From positions 186,001-250,000 of the forward strand of contig JAAFJY010000003.1 in assembly GCA_013299105.1 (NCBI GenBank): a stretch of DNA of 64,000 nt, written 5' to 3'. The DNA comes from Chitinophagales bacterium (lineage in GTDB: Bacteria > Bacteroidota > Bacteroidia > Chitinophagales > Saprospiraceae). Numbering within the stretch: position 1 is the first letter of the stretch; the number at the start of each line of letters is the position of its first letter. Position numbers and translations under genes: made by a program. The notes under the pieces are model-generated. The model saw only the letters and a list, made by a program, of their open reading frames with translations, was not told the DNA's origin and did no database searches. This document shows, piece after piece, positions 41,680 through 50,418 of the stretch.

Positions 41680-43581
41680 ATGAAAAAACTATTGAGCTTA
41701 CTCATCCTGCTTGTTTGGAGCAGTACGGCCATTTGGGCCCAAAAAGCCTTGCCGAGAGGGATCAACTACCAGGCTATTATGCGGGATCCCAGCGGTAAAT
41801 TGCTGGTCCAGCAACCTGTGGCATTGCGGTTTTCATTTGCCAAGAACGAAGGCGAAACCCAGGCTTTTTACACCGAAGTGCACCAGGTAACCACCGATGC
41901 CCTTGGTTTGATCAACCTGGTGATCGGCGAAGGAAAGGTAATGAGCGGAGATTTTGATAAAATTCCCTGGTCGCAAGGGTCGATCTGGTTTGGGGTCGAA
42001 GCGGATATTCAAGGCAACCAAGATTTCACGGTCCTGGGACGCTCACCCTTGTTGAGTGCGCCTTATGCCTTTCATGCCAATACCGCTTCTTCGATTGAAG
42101 GATCACCTAACTCGGCCAACGATCAGGATCAAAAGAACCAATCCATTTATTGGGTAACAGGAGGGAATACCGCCACCAGACCTGAGAATCACTTTACAGG
42201 TACGCGTGATAACCAAAACTTTGTACTGAAAACCAACCTCAGAACCAGGGCAGTTTTCACCAAAGAAGGCCAATTGCAAATCAAAAGTGGCGTGGACGGC
42301 ACCGATGATAGTCGCGATGCTTACCCTGTGCTCATCGAAGGTAGCAAACAAGGCATTTGGATTACCATTAGTGGTAATCGTAGCGAGTCTAACAATTTTG
42401 TCACGTTTGCAGATGCCGTAAAGACCTGGGGAACGATTGAAGGGCAAACTTTGGCCGAACTTCAAAACAGCTCTGAATACAAAAACCAAGTTGCTCTTTT
42501 TGAATTGGCCCTCGTATCAACTATCGCCCAAGGCGTTAGTTTTGCCATTACCGCCGCAGGTTATGTTGCAGCTGCCATTGCGGCTGGGGCGAGTATTATC
42601 TTTTCTTGGCAAGCTCCAGGATGGATTTTGGCAGGCGTAGGGGTAATTGCTGAAGGAGTAGGGGTGGCCACTGAAATCGCCTCCCTCATCATTTCCTACG
42701 ACGACTGGGTAGAAAACACGGTCAACGCAGTCGGGGTGTCTTATACTTCAGGTTCTGGTGACTACGCAGAGTGGCTCCCACGTGCGGTCAAAGAACGCGA
42801 CCTGATTTTTGGAGAGATTGTTGGCGTGAAAGGCGGCTTGGTTTCTCTGAATACCAGCAATGCCGATCACTTCATGGTGGTGTCAAAAATGCCAGCCGTG
42901 TTGGGCAATGCACCACAAGAAAAAGACAAGGCAGCTTTTGAAAAAATCGCTTTCATGGGCCAAGTACCCGTAAAAGTGCTCGGCAAGGTGGACGTAGGTG
43001 ACTACATCATCCCTTCGGGCAACAACGACGGCATGGGCGTAGCGGTAAATCCCAAAAAACTTGCTGCTGCCGACTTCTCCAAAATTGTTGGGGTAGCCTG
43101 GGAGGCGACCAAAGACGATGCCCCCGTATTGCATTACGTCAACGTGGCGGTAGGACTCAAGAAAAATGACCTGGCACCAAAAGTCGAAGAGTTGTCGAAT
43201 AAGGTCGATAACATCATGGCTTACTTGGAAGGCAAAGGCCCTTTGCATCCTGAAAATGCGGAAGCTACAGCAAACATGGCGAGTACTAACTCGACTCAGT
43301 CGCCATTGAACGCCAATACCACTACAGTTCCTGATCTGGATAAAATCTTTAGCGACCAGGAATTCGACCGTATGCTCGACGACAATGCCGATCAAATTGG
43401 GCAAATTTTCCAAGCAACGATCAAAGAATTAGAAAGACGGAATTTTGACTTGGAAAAACACCCTGAGATCAAATCCTTCTTGCACAATCCGATTCCAGGG
43501 ATCAAAGCAATGCGCCGCAACCCTACACTTGCCTCGAAATGGGGGCAGATTGATGCCAACTTTATACGAAATCGCAAGTGA
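41680..43581 (+). CDS. Secreted protein with phage-tail-like C-terminal module, paralog 2
   Basis: A 633-residue paralog of the preceding protein with the same layout: signal peptide (ends IWAQ), GINYQAIMRDPSGKLLVQQ domain, SIYWVTGGNTATRPENHFTGT block, hydrophobic stretch (about 285-340, longer here with two predicted segments), GVSYTSGSGDYAEWLP...GEIVGVKGG...HFMVVSKMPAVLGN and GQVPVKVLGKVDVGDYIIPSG, then a helical end closing with FLHNPIPGIKAMRRNP, matching FFENPTETMKTLRRNP in paralog 1. The hydrophobic segment and the linker before the tail are the most divergent parts. A bidirectional terminator follows. Function unknown; the domain similarity to tail fibres is an inference by eye. Confidence 0.75.
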   Translation: MKKLLSLLILLVWSSTAIWAQKALPRGINYQAIMRDPSGKLLVQQPVALRFSFAKNEGETQAFYTEVHQVTTDALGLINLVIGEGKVMSGDFDKIPWSQGSIWFGVEADIQGNQDFTVLGRSPLLSAPYAFHANTASSIEGSPNSANDQDQKNQSIYWVTGGNTATRPENHFTGTRDNQNFVLKTNLRTRAVFTKEGQLQIKSGVDGTDDSRDAYPVLIEGSKQGIWITISGNRSESNNFVTFADAVKTWGTIEGQTLAELQNSSEYKNQVALFELALVSTIAQGVSFAITAAGYVAAAIAAGASIIFSWQAPGWILAGVGVIAEGVGVATEIASLIISYDDWVENTVNAVGVSYTSGSGDYAEWLPRAVKERDLIFGEIVGVKGGLVSLNTSNADHFMVVSKMPAVLGNAPQEKDKAAFEKIAFMGQVPVKVLGKVDVGDYIIPSGNNDGMGVAVNPKKLAAADFSKIVGVAWEATKDDAPVLHYVNVAVGLKKNDLAPKVEELSNKVDNIMAYLEGKGPLHPENAEATANMASTNSTQSPLNANTTTVPDLDKIFSDQEFDRMLDDNADQIGQIFQATIKELERRNFDLEKHPEIKSFLHNPIPGIKAMRRNPTLASKWGQIDANFIRNRK

Positions 43582-43601
43582 TTTGGAAGTGATTGCTATT
43601 G

Positions 43602-43638
43602 AAAAAAGGCCGATGTGTAAAAAACGTCGGCCTTTTTT
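43602..43638. terminator. Bidirectional terminator between convergent genes
   Basis: A 12-bp stem (AAAAAAGGCCGA, 43602-43613, with TCGGCCTTTTTT, 43627-43638) carries A/T runs on both sides, so it can end the surface-protein operon on the plus strand and the kinase gene on the minus strand. Confidence 0.85.
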
Positions 43639-43644
43639 AATGGC

Positions 43645-44712
43645 TCAAATGGTGCCACTTGCCAAAGCTTTTACGCCCTTCTCACTCAGCGCCCTCACGC
43701 CCCAAATCAGCAGCGCAAAGCGCTCATCTTGGGTGAAGCCTTGTTTGTAACGGTAATAAATCTGCTGGATCACCACCGCATTTTTAAACAAGCCAAAGAC
43801 ATAGAAATAGAGGATGTTGTTGACTTTTTTTCCGCTTTTTGCCTCGTATCGCTCCAGTACTTCCTGCCGACTGAGGTTGCCAGAGAGCCAGGTCAGGTTG
43901 AACTGTTTTTCAAAGTCACTTTCGTGGGGTTCCACCCAGTAGGAGAGGGCCGTACCCAGGTCCATGCGAGGATCGCCGATAGTAGCCATTTCCCAATCGA
44001 GCAGCGCGATGATGTCGTTTAAATCTTGGTCAAGTACCACATTGTCGTACTTGTAGTCATTGTGCAAGAGGCTGGGGGCTTCTTCTGCGGGCATATTGGC
44101 TTGTAACCAGGCGCTGAGTTGTTCCATGTCTGCGATCTCATCGGTTTGCGACTTGCGGTAGCGCTCGCTCCAACCCACAACCTGGCGCTGGATATAGCCT
44201 TCGGGCTTGCCGATGTTGATCAGGCCGCTGCTTTGCAAGTCGATGGCGTGCAAATCGACCAGCGCATCGACCAGGGTTTCCGATAAGCGCTGCATGGTTT
44301 CGACGGGTAAATTAGCTTTACCTCCGTGTTTTCCCCTCAAAATTACCCCTTGTACCCGTTCCATCAGGTAAAATGGGCAATCCATCACCGTTTCATTTTC
44401 GCAAAAAGACAAAACTTTGGGTACGCGCCGATAGCCTGCCTGGGCCAGTAACGACAAAATGCGGAATTCTCGTCCCATGTCGTGCCCCCCCTTGATGTTT
44501 TTGGCCCCAAAAGGTGGTCGGCGCAGCACATAAGCACGCTCGGCTGTATCAAGTGCGTAAGTCAAGTTGGAATAACCGCCAGGGAATTGGGTCACTTGTG
44601 TAATCGCCCCAAAACCAAGGATTTGAGCATTAAGATAAGCCTCCAGGGCTGGAATGGGCAATTCTTCTCCAGGGCGAATTGGGATGGCAGCATCTGGCTT
44701 GATTTCGGACAT
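43645..44712 (-). CDS. Phosphotransferase family protein (APH/ACAD10-11-type kinase)
   Basis: A 355-residue protein with the aminoglycoside phosphotransferase (protein-kinase-like) fold. Visible motifs are an N-terminal FPGGYSNLTYAL nucleotide loop, YVLRRPPFG with the lysine-equivalent strand, the catalytic loop LLHNDYKYDNVVLD (HxDxxxxN) and the metal-binding LLDWEMATIGDPRMDLG. The RRPPFG and GHDMGREFRIL segments are characteristic of the kinase domain of human ACAD10/ACAD11 and its bacterial counterparts, which phosphorylate 4-hydroxyacyl-CoA so that the dehydrogenase partner can eliminate phosphate. True antibiotic resistance is unlikely. It is divergent from a carboxylesterase gene with an 18-bp palindrome between them. 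Confidence 0.85.
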   Translation of the reverse strand: MSEIKPDAAIPIRPGEELPIPALEAYLNAQILGFGAITQVTQFPGGYSNLTYALDTAERAYVLRRPPFGAKNIKGGHDMGREFRILSLLAQAGYRRVPKVLSFCENETVMDCPFYLMERVQGVILRGKHGGKANLPVETMQRLSETLVDALVDLHAIDLQSSGLINIGKPEGYIQRQVVGWSERYRKSQTDEIADMEQLSAWLQANMPAEEAPSLLHNDYKYDNVVLDQDLNDIIALLDWEMATIGDPRMDLGTALSYWVEPHESDFEKQFNLTWLSGNLSRQEVLERYEAKSGKKVNNILYFYVFGLFKNAVVIQQIYYRYKQGFTQDERFALLIWGVRALSEKGVKALASGTI

Positions 44713-44772
44713 GGGTTAAAAAATTTGCGAAAAGGTACAATTTTCATAGGTAAAATGAACGAAATGCCGATA

Positions 44773-44790
44773 TTTGAACGATCATTCAAA
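44773..44790. promoter_or_regulatory. 18-bp near-palindrome between divergent genes (candidate operator)
   Basis: TTTGAACGATCATTCAAA is symmetric except for one position pair. The 86-base gap between the kinase and carboxylesterase starts makes it a likely operator. Its TGAAyGATCrTTCA core resembles TetR-type acyl-CoA-responsive operators, but no regulator gene is adjacent. Confidence 0.45.
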
Positions 44791-44798
44791 TTTAGTCG

Positions 44799-45443
44799 AT
44801 GCAAGCACATCAAATCGCCGTTACCCGCACTGCACATTACTATACTTTAGGCGAAGCAGGGCCTGAAACCGAGTACTGGATCATCGCCTGCCACGGATAC
44901 GGGCAATTGGCCAAAAACTTCATCCGCAAGTTTGAATCCATCCAGCAAGACAATTTATTTGTATTGGCCCCCGAAGGCTTGTCGCGTTTTTATTGGAAAG
45001 ACTTTACGGGCGACGTAGGCGCTTCCTGGATGACCCGTGAAGACCGCCTGGACGAAATTGCCGATTTTTGCAACATGCTCCAGCAACTCTATGCCGAATA
45101 CCGTTCCAAGATGCCCAAGGCCAAACTGATCCTTTTTGGTTTTTCGCAGGGCTGCGCTACTCAATTGCGCTGGATCATGCGGGAGTTTCCCGATTTCGAG
45201 CGCCTCGTCATGTGGGGCGGTGCTATTCCCGATGACCTGGACTACCACACCCAGCCTGGTTTTTGGGACCAACACCCCATCGACTTTATTTGTGGCGACA
45301 AGGACCATTTCCTCACCCCAGAAATGGTGGAAAAGCATCGAAAACTGCTTGCATTCAAGCAATTGAAAGTAAATGAAACCTGGTTCGAAGGCGGGCACGA
45401 GGTCGACCGAGAGGTGCTGAAGGCTTGGTTTGCGGGCTTGTAA
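44799..45443 (+). CDS. Phospholipase/carboxylesterase-like alpha/beta hydrolase
   Basis: A 214-residue cytoplasmic serine hydrolase. The oxyanion-hole strand reads IIACHGYGQ, the nucleophile is Ser116 in GFSQG, the acid is probably the Asp in ICGDKDHFL, and the His lies in EGGHEVDREVL close to the C-terminus. Length and motif order fit the phospholipase/carboxylesterase (YpfH-like) family, which hydrolyses short acyl esters or lysophospholipids; the natural substrate is not predictable. It is divergent from the ACAD10/11-type kinase gene and may share its regulation. Confidence 0.85.
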   Translation: MQAHQIAVTRTAHYYTLGEAGPETEYWIIACHGYGQLAKNFIRKFESIQQDNLFVLAPEGLSRFYWKDFTGDVGASWMTREDRLDEIADFCNMLQQLYAEYRSKMPKAKLILFGFSQGCATQLRWIMREFPDFERLVMWGGAIPDDLDYHTQPGFWDQHPIDFICGDKDHFLTPEMVEKHRKLLAFKQLKVNETWFEGGHEVDREVLKAWFAGL

Positions 45444-45550
45444 TTACGCTTGTTGTGAGCTCTCATCCTTATCCAATGATGGCGCTTCCCTTATGCTGTG
45501 GCCTGACCACGGTTTGGATGAAGTAAGATGTCAAAATGAGGCCGATTTAA

Positions 45551-45620
45551 CGTCGCACTTCATCCGAAGCAGTGGATACAAACGTCAAAGTTCTCTGAAC
45601 TTTTGCTCGCCTGAAGATTG
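45551..45620 (+). repeat. Palindromic element C, truncated copy
   Basis: GCACTTCATCCGAAG, GGATACAAACGTCAAAGTTC and TCTGAACTTTTGCTCGCCTGAAGAT match 8852-8935, with an internal deletion of about 15-20 bases and no left arm. The rest of 45444-45821 shows no gene. Confidence 0.65.
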
Positions 45621-45783
45621 ATAGTGTGATTAGCATTTGGAAGACGGTTTATGCATTCAGCAAGGCTATAGGAATTTAAGAAAACTAATTTTCATCTACT
45701 TTGAAGGTGTACTGAGAATTTACCGCTTGAAAAAAAATGCTATGAATCTCTTGCACATTAATACAGCGTCTCCGAAATTTTAA

Positions 45784-45825
45784 CCACTAACCACTAACCA
45801 CTAACCACTAACCACTAACCACTAA
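45784..45825 (+). repeat. Six tandem CCACTAA heptamers
   Basis: Six exact copies of CCACTAA run without interruption into the stop codon of the glycerate kinase gene (45822-45824, on the minus strand). Such arrays are prone to slippage and could change the protein's last codons or mRNA 3' end. Confidence 0.9.
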
Positions 45826-46928
45826 ATCAGCCTTCCCACGCTAAACGCCACCTTCTCCAAATTCTCTGCCGTTGCTGCCAAAGCCTCAGCCAAGCTACAA
45901 GGCTTTGGCGTAATCGAAAACGCAGCTTTCAAACCCAAGTCTTTCAAAGTTTGAGGGCTTGCATCCAAGGCACCACATAGGGCAATCGCTGGTTTTAATT
46001 TGGCTCGATTGACGATGCCTGCGATCAATTTGCCATGCACAGTTTGGCTGTCCAAGCGACCTTCACCTGTAATAATCAGGTCGGCCCAAGCCACTTGCTG
46101 GTCAAAATGGGTCAAATCCATCACGGTGTCAATACCGCTTTTGAGGCTGGCATTCAGGAAATGCACCAAGCCAAACCCAAGCCCTCCGGCGGCCCCGGCC
46201 CCTGGTATTTGAGCTTTTTCGGCGGGTACTTTTGCAGCTTGGAGCAGGTTTTGGGCCCCTTTTTCCAATTGAAAGATGGCTGCATCATCGGCCCCTTTTT
46301 GCCGCGAATAGACCTGTGCAGCGCCATTTGGCCCCAAAAGCGGGTTTTTGACATCGCTCATCACGTCAAAAGTGATGCCTTCATATTTAGCCAAATCTGG
46401 ATTAACAATCGAGCGGATTTTGCCCAAATTTCCGCCAATGGGGGAGAGCTCATTTTTGCCCTCATCCAAAAATTGCCAGCCCAAAGCCGCCGCCATGCCG
46501 ATACCCAAGTCGTTGGTAGCAGAACCGCCGATGCCCAGAACGATGCGTTTCGCCCCGCATTGAATGGCATGATTCACCATTTCGCCTACACCAAAAGTGC
46601 TGGTTTTTAAAGGATTGCGCTCTTCATTTTGCAGCAGTTGCAAACCTGCCGCCTGGGCCATTTCAATAAACGCCGTTTGCTGGTCGTGGGAGAGGCTATA
46701 ACTTGCTTTTGTTTTCCTAGATAGCGGGTCTTGGACTTCTACCTCTATTTTCGTCAAACCCAAATGGTAGTTTAAAACATCAGACAAGCCTTCGCCACCA
46801 TCAGCGAGCGGGAAAATTCGGGTTTGAAAGGCCGGATTAGCCAAAAGCAGCCCCTTTTCAATTGCCAGACACACCGCAGTGGCGTCCAGGGCATCTTTGA
46901 AACTGTCGCAGGCAATTAGGATGTTCAT
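45822..46928 (-). CDS. Glycerate kinase (type II, GarK/GlxK family)
   Basis: A 368-residue enzyme that phosphorylates D-glycerate, usually to 2-phosphoglycerate, linking glyoxylate or sugar-acid breakdown to glycolysis. Typical features are the N-terminal MNILIACDSFKDALDA, the FPLADGGEGLSDVL motif, GIGGSATNDLGIGMAAALGWQF, GAGAAGGLGFGL, and DLIITGEGRLDSQTVHGK(L)IAGI near the C-terminus. Length is slightly below the usual 375-380 residues but all motifs are present. It is encoded alone on the minus strand; its stop codon lies inside a heptamer array. Confidence 0.92.
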   Translation of the reverse strand: MNILIACDSFKDALDATAVCLAIEKGLLLANPAFQTRIFPLADGGEGLSDVLNYHLGLTKIEVEVQDPLSRKTKASYSLSHDQQTAFIEMAQAAGLQLLQNEERNPLKTSTFGVGEMVNHAIQCGAKRIVLGIGGSATNDLGIGMAAALGWQFLDEGKNELSPIGGNLGKIRSIVNPDLAKYEGITFDVMSDVKNPLLGPNGAAQVYSRQKGADDAAIFQLEKGAQNLLQAAKVPAEKAQIPGAGAAGGLGFGLVHFLNASLKSGIDTVMDLTHFDQQVAWADLIITGEGRLDSQTVHGKLIAGIVNRAKLKPAIALCGALDASPQTLKDLGLKAAFSITPKPCSLAEALAATAENLEKVAFSVGRLI

Positions 46929-47043
46929 TGTGATTGGTTTGGTAATGTGATGGTGAAATTAGCGGATGTTAGAACATGGAGGTACTAATCCAAGATGGGA
47001 TTTAGCCTATCAGGCAAAAGAATATGACAAAATACTTATTCTT

Positions 47044-47104
47044 AGTATTTGAGCTAAAATAAGGTAAACAACTTTGCTTTTGAGGTTTAGTAAAAAAACA
47101 CAAC
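47044..47104 (+). repeat. 62-base dispersed repeat F, left copy
   Basis: AGTATTTGAGCTAAAATAAGGTAA...CTTTGCTTTTGAGGTTTAGTAAAAA. The inverted copy is at 54533-54594. Together they bracket 7.4 kb of accessory genes. The remainder of 46929-47352 is AT-rich with no gene. Confidence 0.75.
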
Positions 47105-47352
47105 TTCTTTTCAGTCAGTTGTTTATCTTTTTTCTCTAAATCCAAATCCGTTTAATTTATTTTTTATGCTTCCTTAGCCAAACTTGAAAAAGGAAAGTCA
47201 CCATCAGTACTGGCAACCTTTATATCCTAAAAACCCTCTTCAATCAATAGGCATTTAGTTTATCTTTGCTGTACAAGTTACGACCCATTTAACCATCAAG
47301 AGCACTCGAACGGGCAGCCGAAAAGCAGCCAGAAGGCACTAAATGAAACTCA

Positions 47353-48390
47353 ATGATCGCTACATTTCTTTTGAGCGCCGCTATCCAGGGTTTTTTGATT
47401 GCTTTGGCACTTATTTTGAAAAAGGCCAAAAACCGCCCTTCTAATATTTACTTGAGCTTATTGATTGTCTTTTTTTCTTTGGAATTACTCTTTTCCTGGG
47501 GCGGAATTTCAGGTTATAATAACTCCAAATATCGGATTCCATTTTGGCTGCTCAACTCGTATTTGACCATCCCTCCCGCAGTTTGGCTTTTTTTGAGACA
47601 CAATTCGGAAGCTAATTTTAAGTTTTCAACCAAGCACCTTTGGTTCTTTTTCCCTGCTTTAGTTGAAATAATGGTACATACAACGGCTTTTTCAGCCAAG
47701 GCAAATACCTGTATTTTGGAAAATCAAGCTTTTGGTTCTTCTTTATTGATTGGCTCCCTTTATTGTTGACCTTATTCATTCTGTGCTTGCAAGGGGCCAA
47801 AATTTTTAAAAATTATCAGCGTGCCCAACAAGTGGATAATCCCTTTTTGCGCTCTCATGCCTTAAAAATAGGCATAATTTTTATCCTGTTTTGCTGTCAT
47901 TTGGATTGCTGAAAGTGTACTGCATTACGATTTGAGAAGGTTGTTTGAAATTTGTGCGGCTATCATGTTGTTTGGACTAGCTTATCTTTCTTTTTTAAAT
48001 CCATCCTTTTTTGAAATTCCCAAGCAATTCCAGTTGAAAAAGTAGGAAGAGTTCAAAAACTACGATGACGAAAAAGAGTTCGCCAAACTAAGAGCACTTT
48101 TTACCCAGGACAAAATCTTTTTGCAACCCAAACTTTCACTTAAAGACCTTGCAGAAGAATTGAAATTACCTGCCAAATATATTTCTTACCTGATCAACAC
48201 TTACACCAGTTCTAATTTCAACGACTTCGTAAATAGATTCCGGGTAAATGAAATATTGCAAAAAATACCCACCGAAAAGCACAAGACCCTTCTAGGCATT
48301 GCTCTGGAAGCCGGATTCAATTCAAAATCTACCTTCAATCAAGTTTTTAAGCAGCATACAGGTAAGTCTCCTTCTGAGTTTTTAGAGTAA
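47353..48390 (+). pseudogene. Decayed membrane-bound AraC-type transcriptional regulator
   Basis: The remains read as one regulator split by three lesions. Frame 1 from 47353 encodes about 130 residues with several membrane helices (MIATFLLSAAIQGFLIALAL, YLSLLIVFFSLELLFSWGG). Near 47735 it must shift to another frame, which continues as WFFFIDWLPLLLTLFILCLQ and stops at 47910-47912. Reading returns to frame 1 near 47898 (VIWIAESVLHYDLRRLFEI), hits an in-frame TAG at 48043-48045 after QFQLKK, and resumes as EEFKNYDDEKEF before the C-terminal AraC helix-turn-helix (LSLKDLAEELKLPAKYISYLIN ... LLGIALEAGFNSKSTFNQVF, ends 48390). This fits the 'membrane sensor plus AraC' family. The HTH part could still be translated from an internal start, but it is probably non-functional. 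Confidence 0.8.
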
Positions 48391-48483
48391 AAAGTCCAAT
48401 ATCCCGATTTCGGACGTTCATGATCAGGTTACTGAGCGATTGAGTATGTTCTTGAACCGACCTTTGCCAAAAAATCGAACAAC

Positions 48484-49821
48484 ATGAAAAAGCATTTTTT
48501 CTTCTTCTTGGTCTTTCTTTGCCATACCCATGTTTTTGGACAAAATCACAGCGCTGTTGTTTTCAGCAAACTCTATCCTGACCTTGCACTGGACAAAAGC
48601 AAAGTTGAAAACTTCAGCTTGAAACTCGAAAAAGGGGGGATTTACCAGTTTTCTTTACAGCAGCAAGGCATCGCACTTTACTATGTACTAAAGAGCGAAT
48701 CGAATGCCCCGGTATTTGAATGCAACACGCCAGATGATATTGATGGGTATGAAAAATTTGAGTACAAACCTGAAAAATCAGGAACTTTTATCCTGCAAGT
48801 CAAGCGCTTTGAGCACGAGGAAAATACGGAAAGTGGAAAATTTACTCTGTTGGTCACCAGTTTGAGCAAAGCAGAGATTGCAGTACGTGAAAAAATCAAA
48901 GCTGAACTGGCTACTGAAAACCGGAAAACCGTTCAAACGATTGATATTGACCATTTTTGGGAAGCTTACGACAACTTAAAGTACTGTAAAACTCGAGATG
49001 ACAGTGTGAACTCATTTCAAAAATTATACCTTGATCGGGCAACTGACGGTTTGCTGGATTTCATTCAAGTGAGAGAATTCACAGCTAAAAAGTACGTTAC
49101 CTTGGTAACCAAGTATCCCCGATTTTACCAAAGTATACGCAAAAATACCTACCAAACGAAAAAGGTAGAGGCGGTGATCGACAGCGTTTTTTTCAACTTC
49201 AAAAAATTATATCCCAATTTCAAGCCCTTCAAAGTATGTTTTGCAATGGGCATTCTCAACACTGGTGGGACCATCTCGAACCAGTTTGTATTGATCGGCA
49301 CAGAAATCACGACCTCAACGGTTGAAGTGGACTTGTCGGAGTTTGGCAACACTGAATTTAGTAGAAATTTGGCCAAGACTGGCAACATTTTACAGTCCAT
49401 CAAAGGGATGATTGCCCACGAGTGTGTGCATACACAACAAAAAATGCCCAGCGGAAAGGAGATCAAATGTGAGCTGCTTTATCGCATCATGCGTGAAGGT
49501 TTTTGTGATTTCATCGGCACTTTGGTATCGAGTAACAAACTGGGAAGCAACCACGATTACGGGAATAAACACGAGGAACTGGTGTGGCGAGACCTGAAAA
49601 ATGAACTATGCAATGAAAACATTGGCAACTGGCTATACAACTACTCAACTGCAAAAGAAAAACCTGCCGATTTGGGTTATTTTTTAGGCTATAAAATTGC
49701 CGAGGAATATTACAACAATGCCAGCGACAAAAGGCAAGCGATTGTAGATATAGTCGAAATGACTGACCCTATCCGTTTTTTAGAGCTTAGTAAATATGAT
49801 CAAAAGCTGAGAAAGCAGTAA
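48484..49821 (+). CDS. Secreted predicted zinc metallopeptidase (HExxH) of unknown family
   Basis: A 445-residue protein with a signal peptide (ends HVFGQ). An N-terminal beta domain (about residues 25-130, GGIYQFSLQQQGIALYYVLKS ... SGTFILQVKRFEHEE) resembles bacterial pre-peptidase/PPC-type domains. The C-terminal region has HECVH at residues 312-316, followed 30 residues later by REGFCDFIGTL, which gives the HExxH...E arrangement of gluzincin-type peptidases as in DUF2268-like proteins. Substrate and role are unknown. It follows directly after the decayed AraC-type regulator and precedes another decayed gene, so it may be a survivor of an eroding locus. Base composition is more AT-rich than the core genes. 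Confidence 0.65.
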   Translation: MKKHFFFFLVFLCHTHVFGQNHSAVVFSKLYPDLALDKSKVENFSLKLEKGGIYQFSLQQQGIALYYVLKSESNAPVFECNTPDDIDGYEKFEYKPEKSGTFILQVKRFEHEENTESGKFTLLVTSLSKAEIAVREKIKAELATENRKTVQTIDIDHFWEAYDNLKYCKTRDDSVNSFQKLYLDRATDGLLDFIQVREFTAKKYVTLVTKYPRFYQSIRKNTYQTKKVEAVIDSVFFNFKKLYPNFKPFKVCFAMGILNTGGTISNQFVLIGTEITTSTVEVDLSEFGNTEFSRNLAKTGNILQSIKGMIAHECVHTQQKMPSGKEIKCELLYRIMREGFCDFIGTLVSSNKLGSNHDYGNKHEELVWRDLKNELCNENIGNWLYNYSTAKEKPADLGYFLGYKIAEEYYNNASDKRQAIVDIVEMTDPIRFLELSKYDQKLRKQ

Positions 49822-49893
49822 ACTGGAAGCCATCTGGCTGGGCGTATTTATGATTTTCCATATCCTGGCCAGATGACTCCTAAATTTAACCGC

Positions 49894-50393
49894 ATGAAAA
49901 CCTATATATTGCTCTATTTTAGTCTAATGCCTACTCATGACTAGCAAGAGTTTTACGACGTTGAAGCCGAGCTCCATGTCCGAAAAATGCAATTCACCTT
50001 CAATTTGAAAGCAAAAACATGGAACTCTAAAAGTGGAAGAATCTCGATGGGTTCTTGCATAAGCTGGGGGAGTTTGACCAACGCAACAAAATTAATCTTG
50101 AAGCAGATTTTTTCAAAGAACAAGTTGGCACCGTCAAATCCTATGTTGAACACCACCTGGACGTGATAAACAAAGAAAAACTCGCAACAATAATCGATTT
50201 TGAAAATAAAAACCTTGCTCCTGGTACACAAATGCTGAACAGCCTACAGTTGGTCCGGATCAGGGTAGCGCCTGAGAAAAAAGAAAATTATGCCGTTTTT
50301 GACTATTCGATTGGCCGGGGCCTCAGCAATTATTTAGTGGTAGTTTATATCGATGACCAAGGTGCTTTGTGTTATTTAGGCATGGAAAGTTGA
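49894..50393 (+). pseudogene. Decayed gene of unknown family
   Basis: The start MKTYILLYFSLMPTHD looks like a signal peptide, but an in-frame TAG follows at once; the same frame then continues as QEFYDVEAELHVRKMQFTFN. Near 50020 the coding sense moves to another frame (MEL, then TAA at 50028-50030, then KWKNLDGFLHKLGEFDQRNK) and stays open to 50393, ending LVVVYIDDQGALCYLGMES. Two stops and one frameshift make it a pseudogene. The intact part from about 50031 has no motif I recognise; its end resembles small export-targeted Bacteroidetes proteins of unknown function. Confidence 0.65.
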
Positions 50394-50418
50394 AATTTCA
50401 AAGATCGCCCAAATAGCT

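Noticed and set aside
43645-44712. Aminoglycoside resistance gene
   Set aside because: The APH fold is present, but the RRPPFG and GHDMGREFRIL segments point to the ACAD10/11 kinase group.
45822-45825. Heptamer array as a phase-variation switch of glycerate kinase
   Set aside because: Only the stop codon overlaps the array, so unit changes would not alter the body of the protein.
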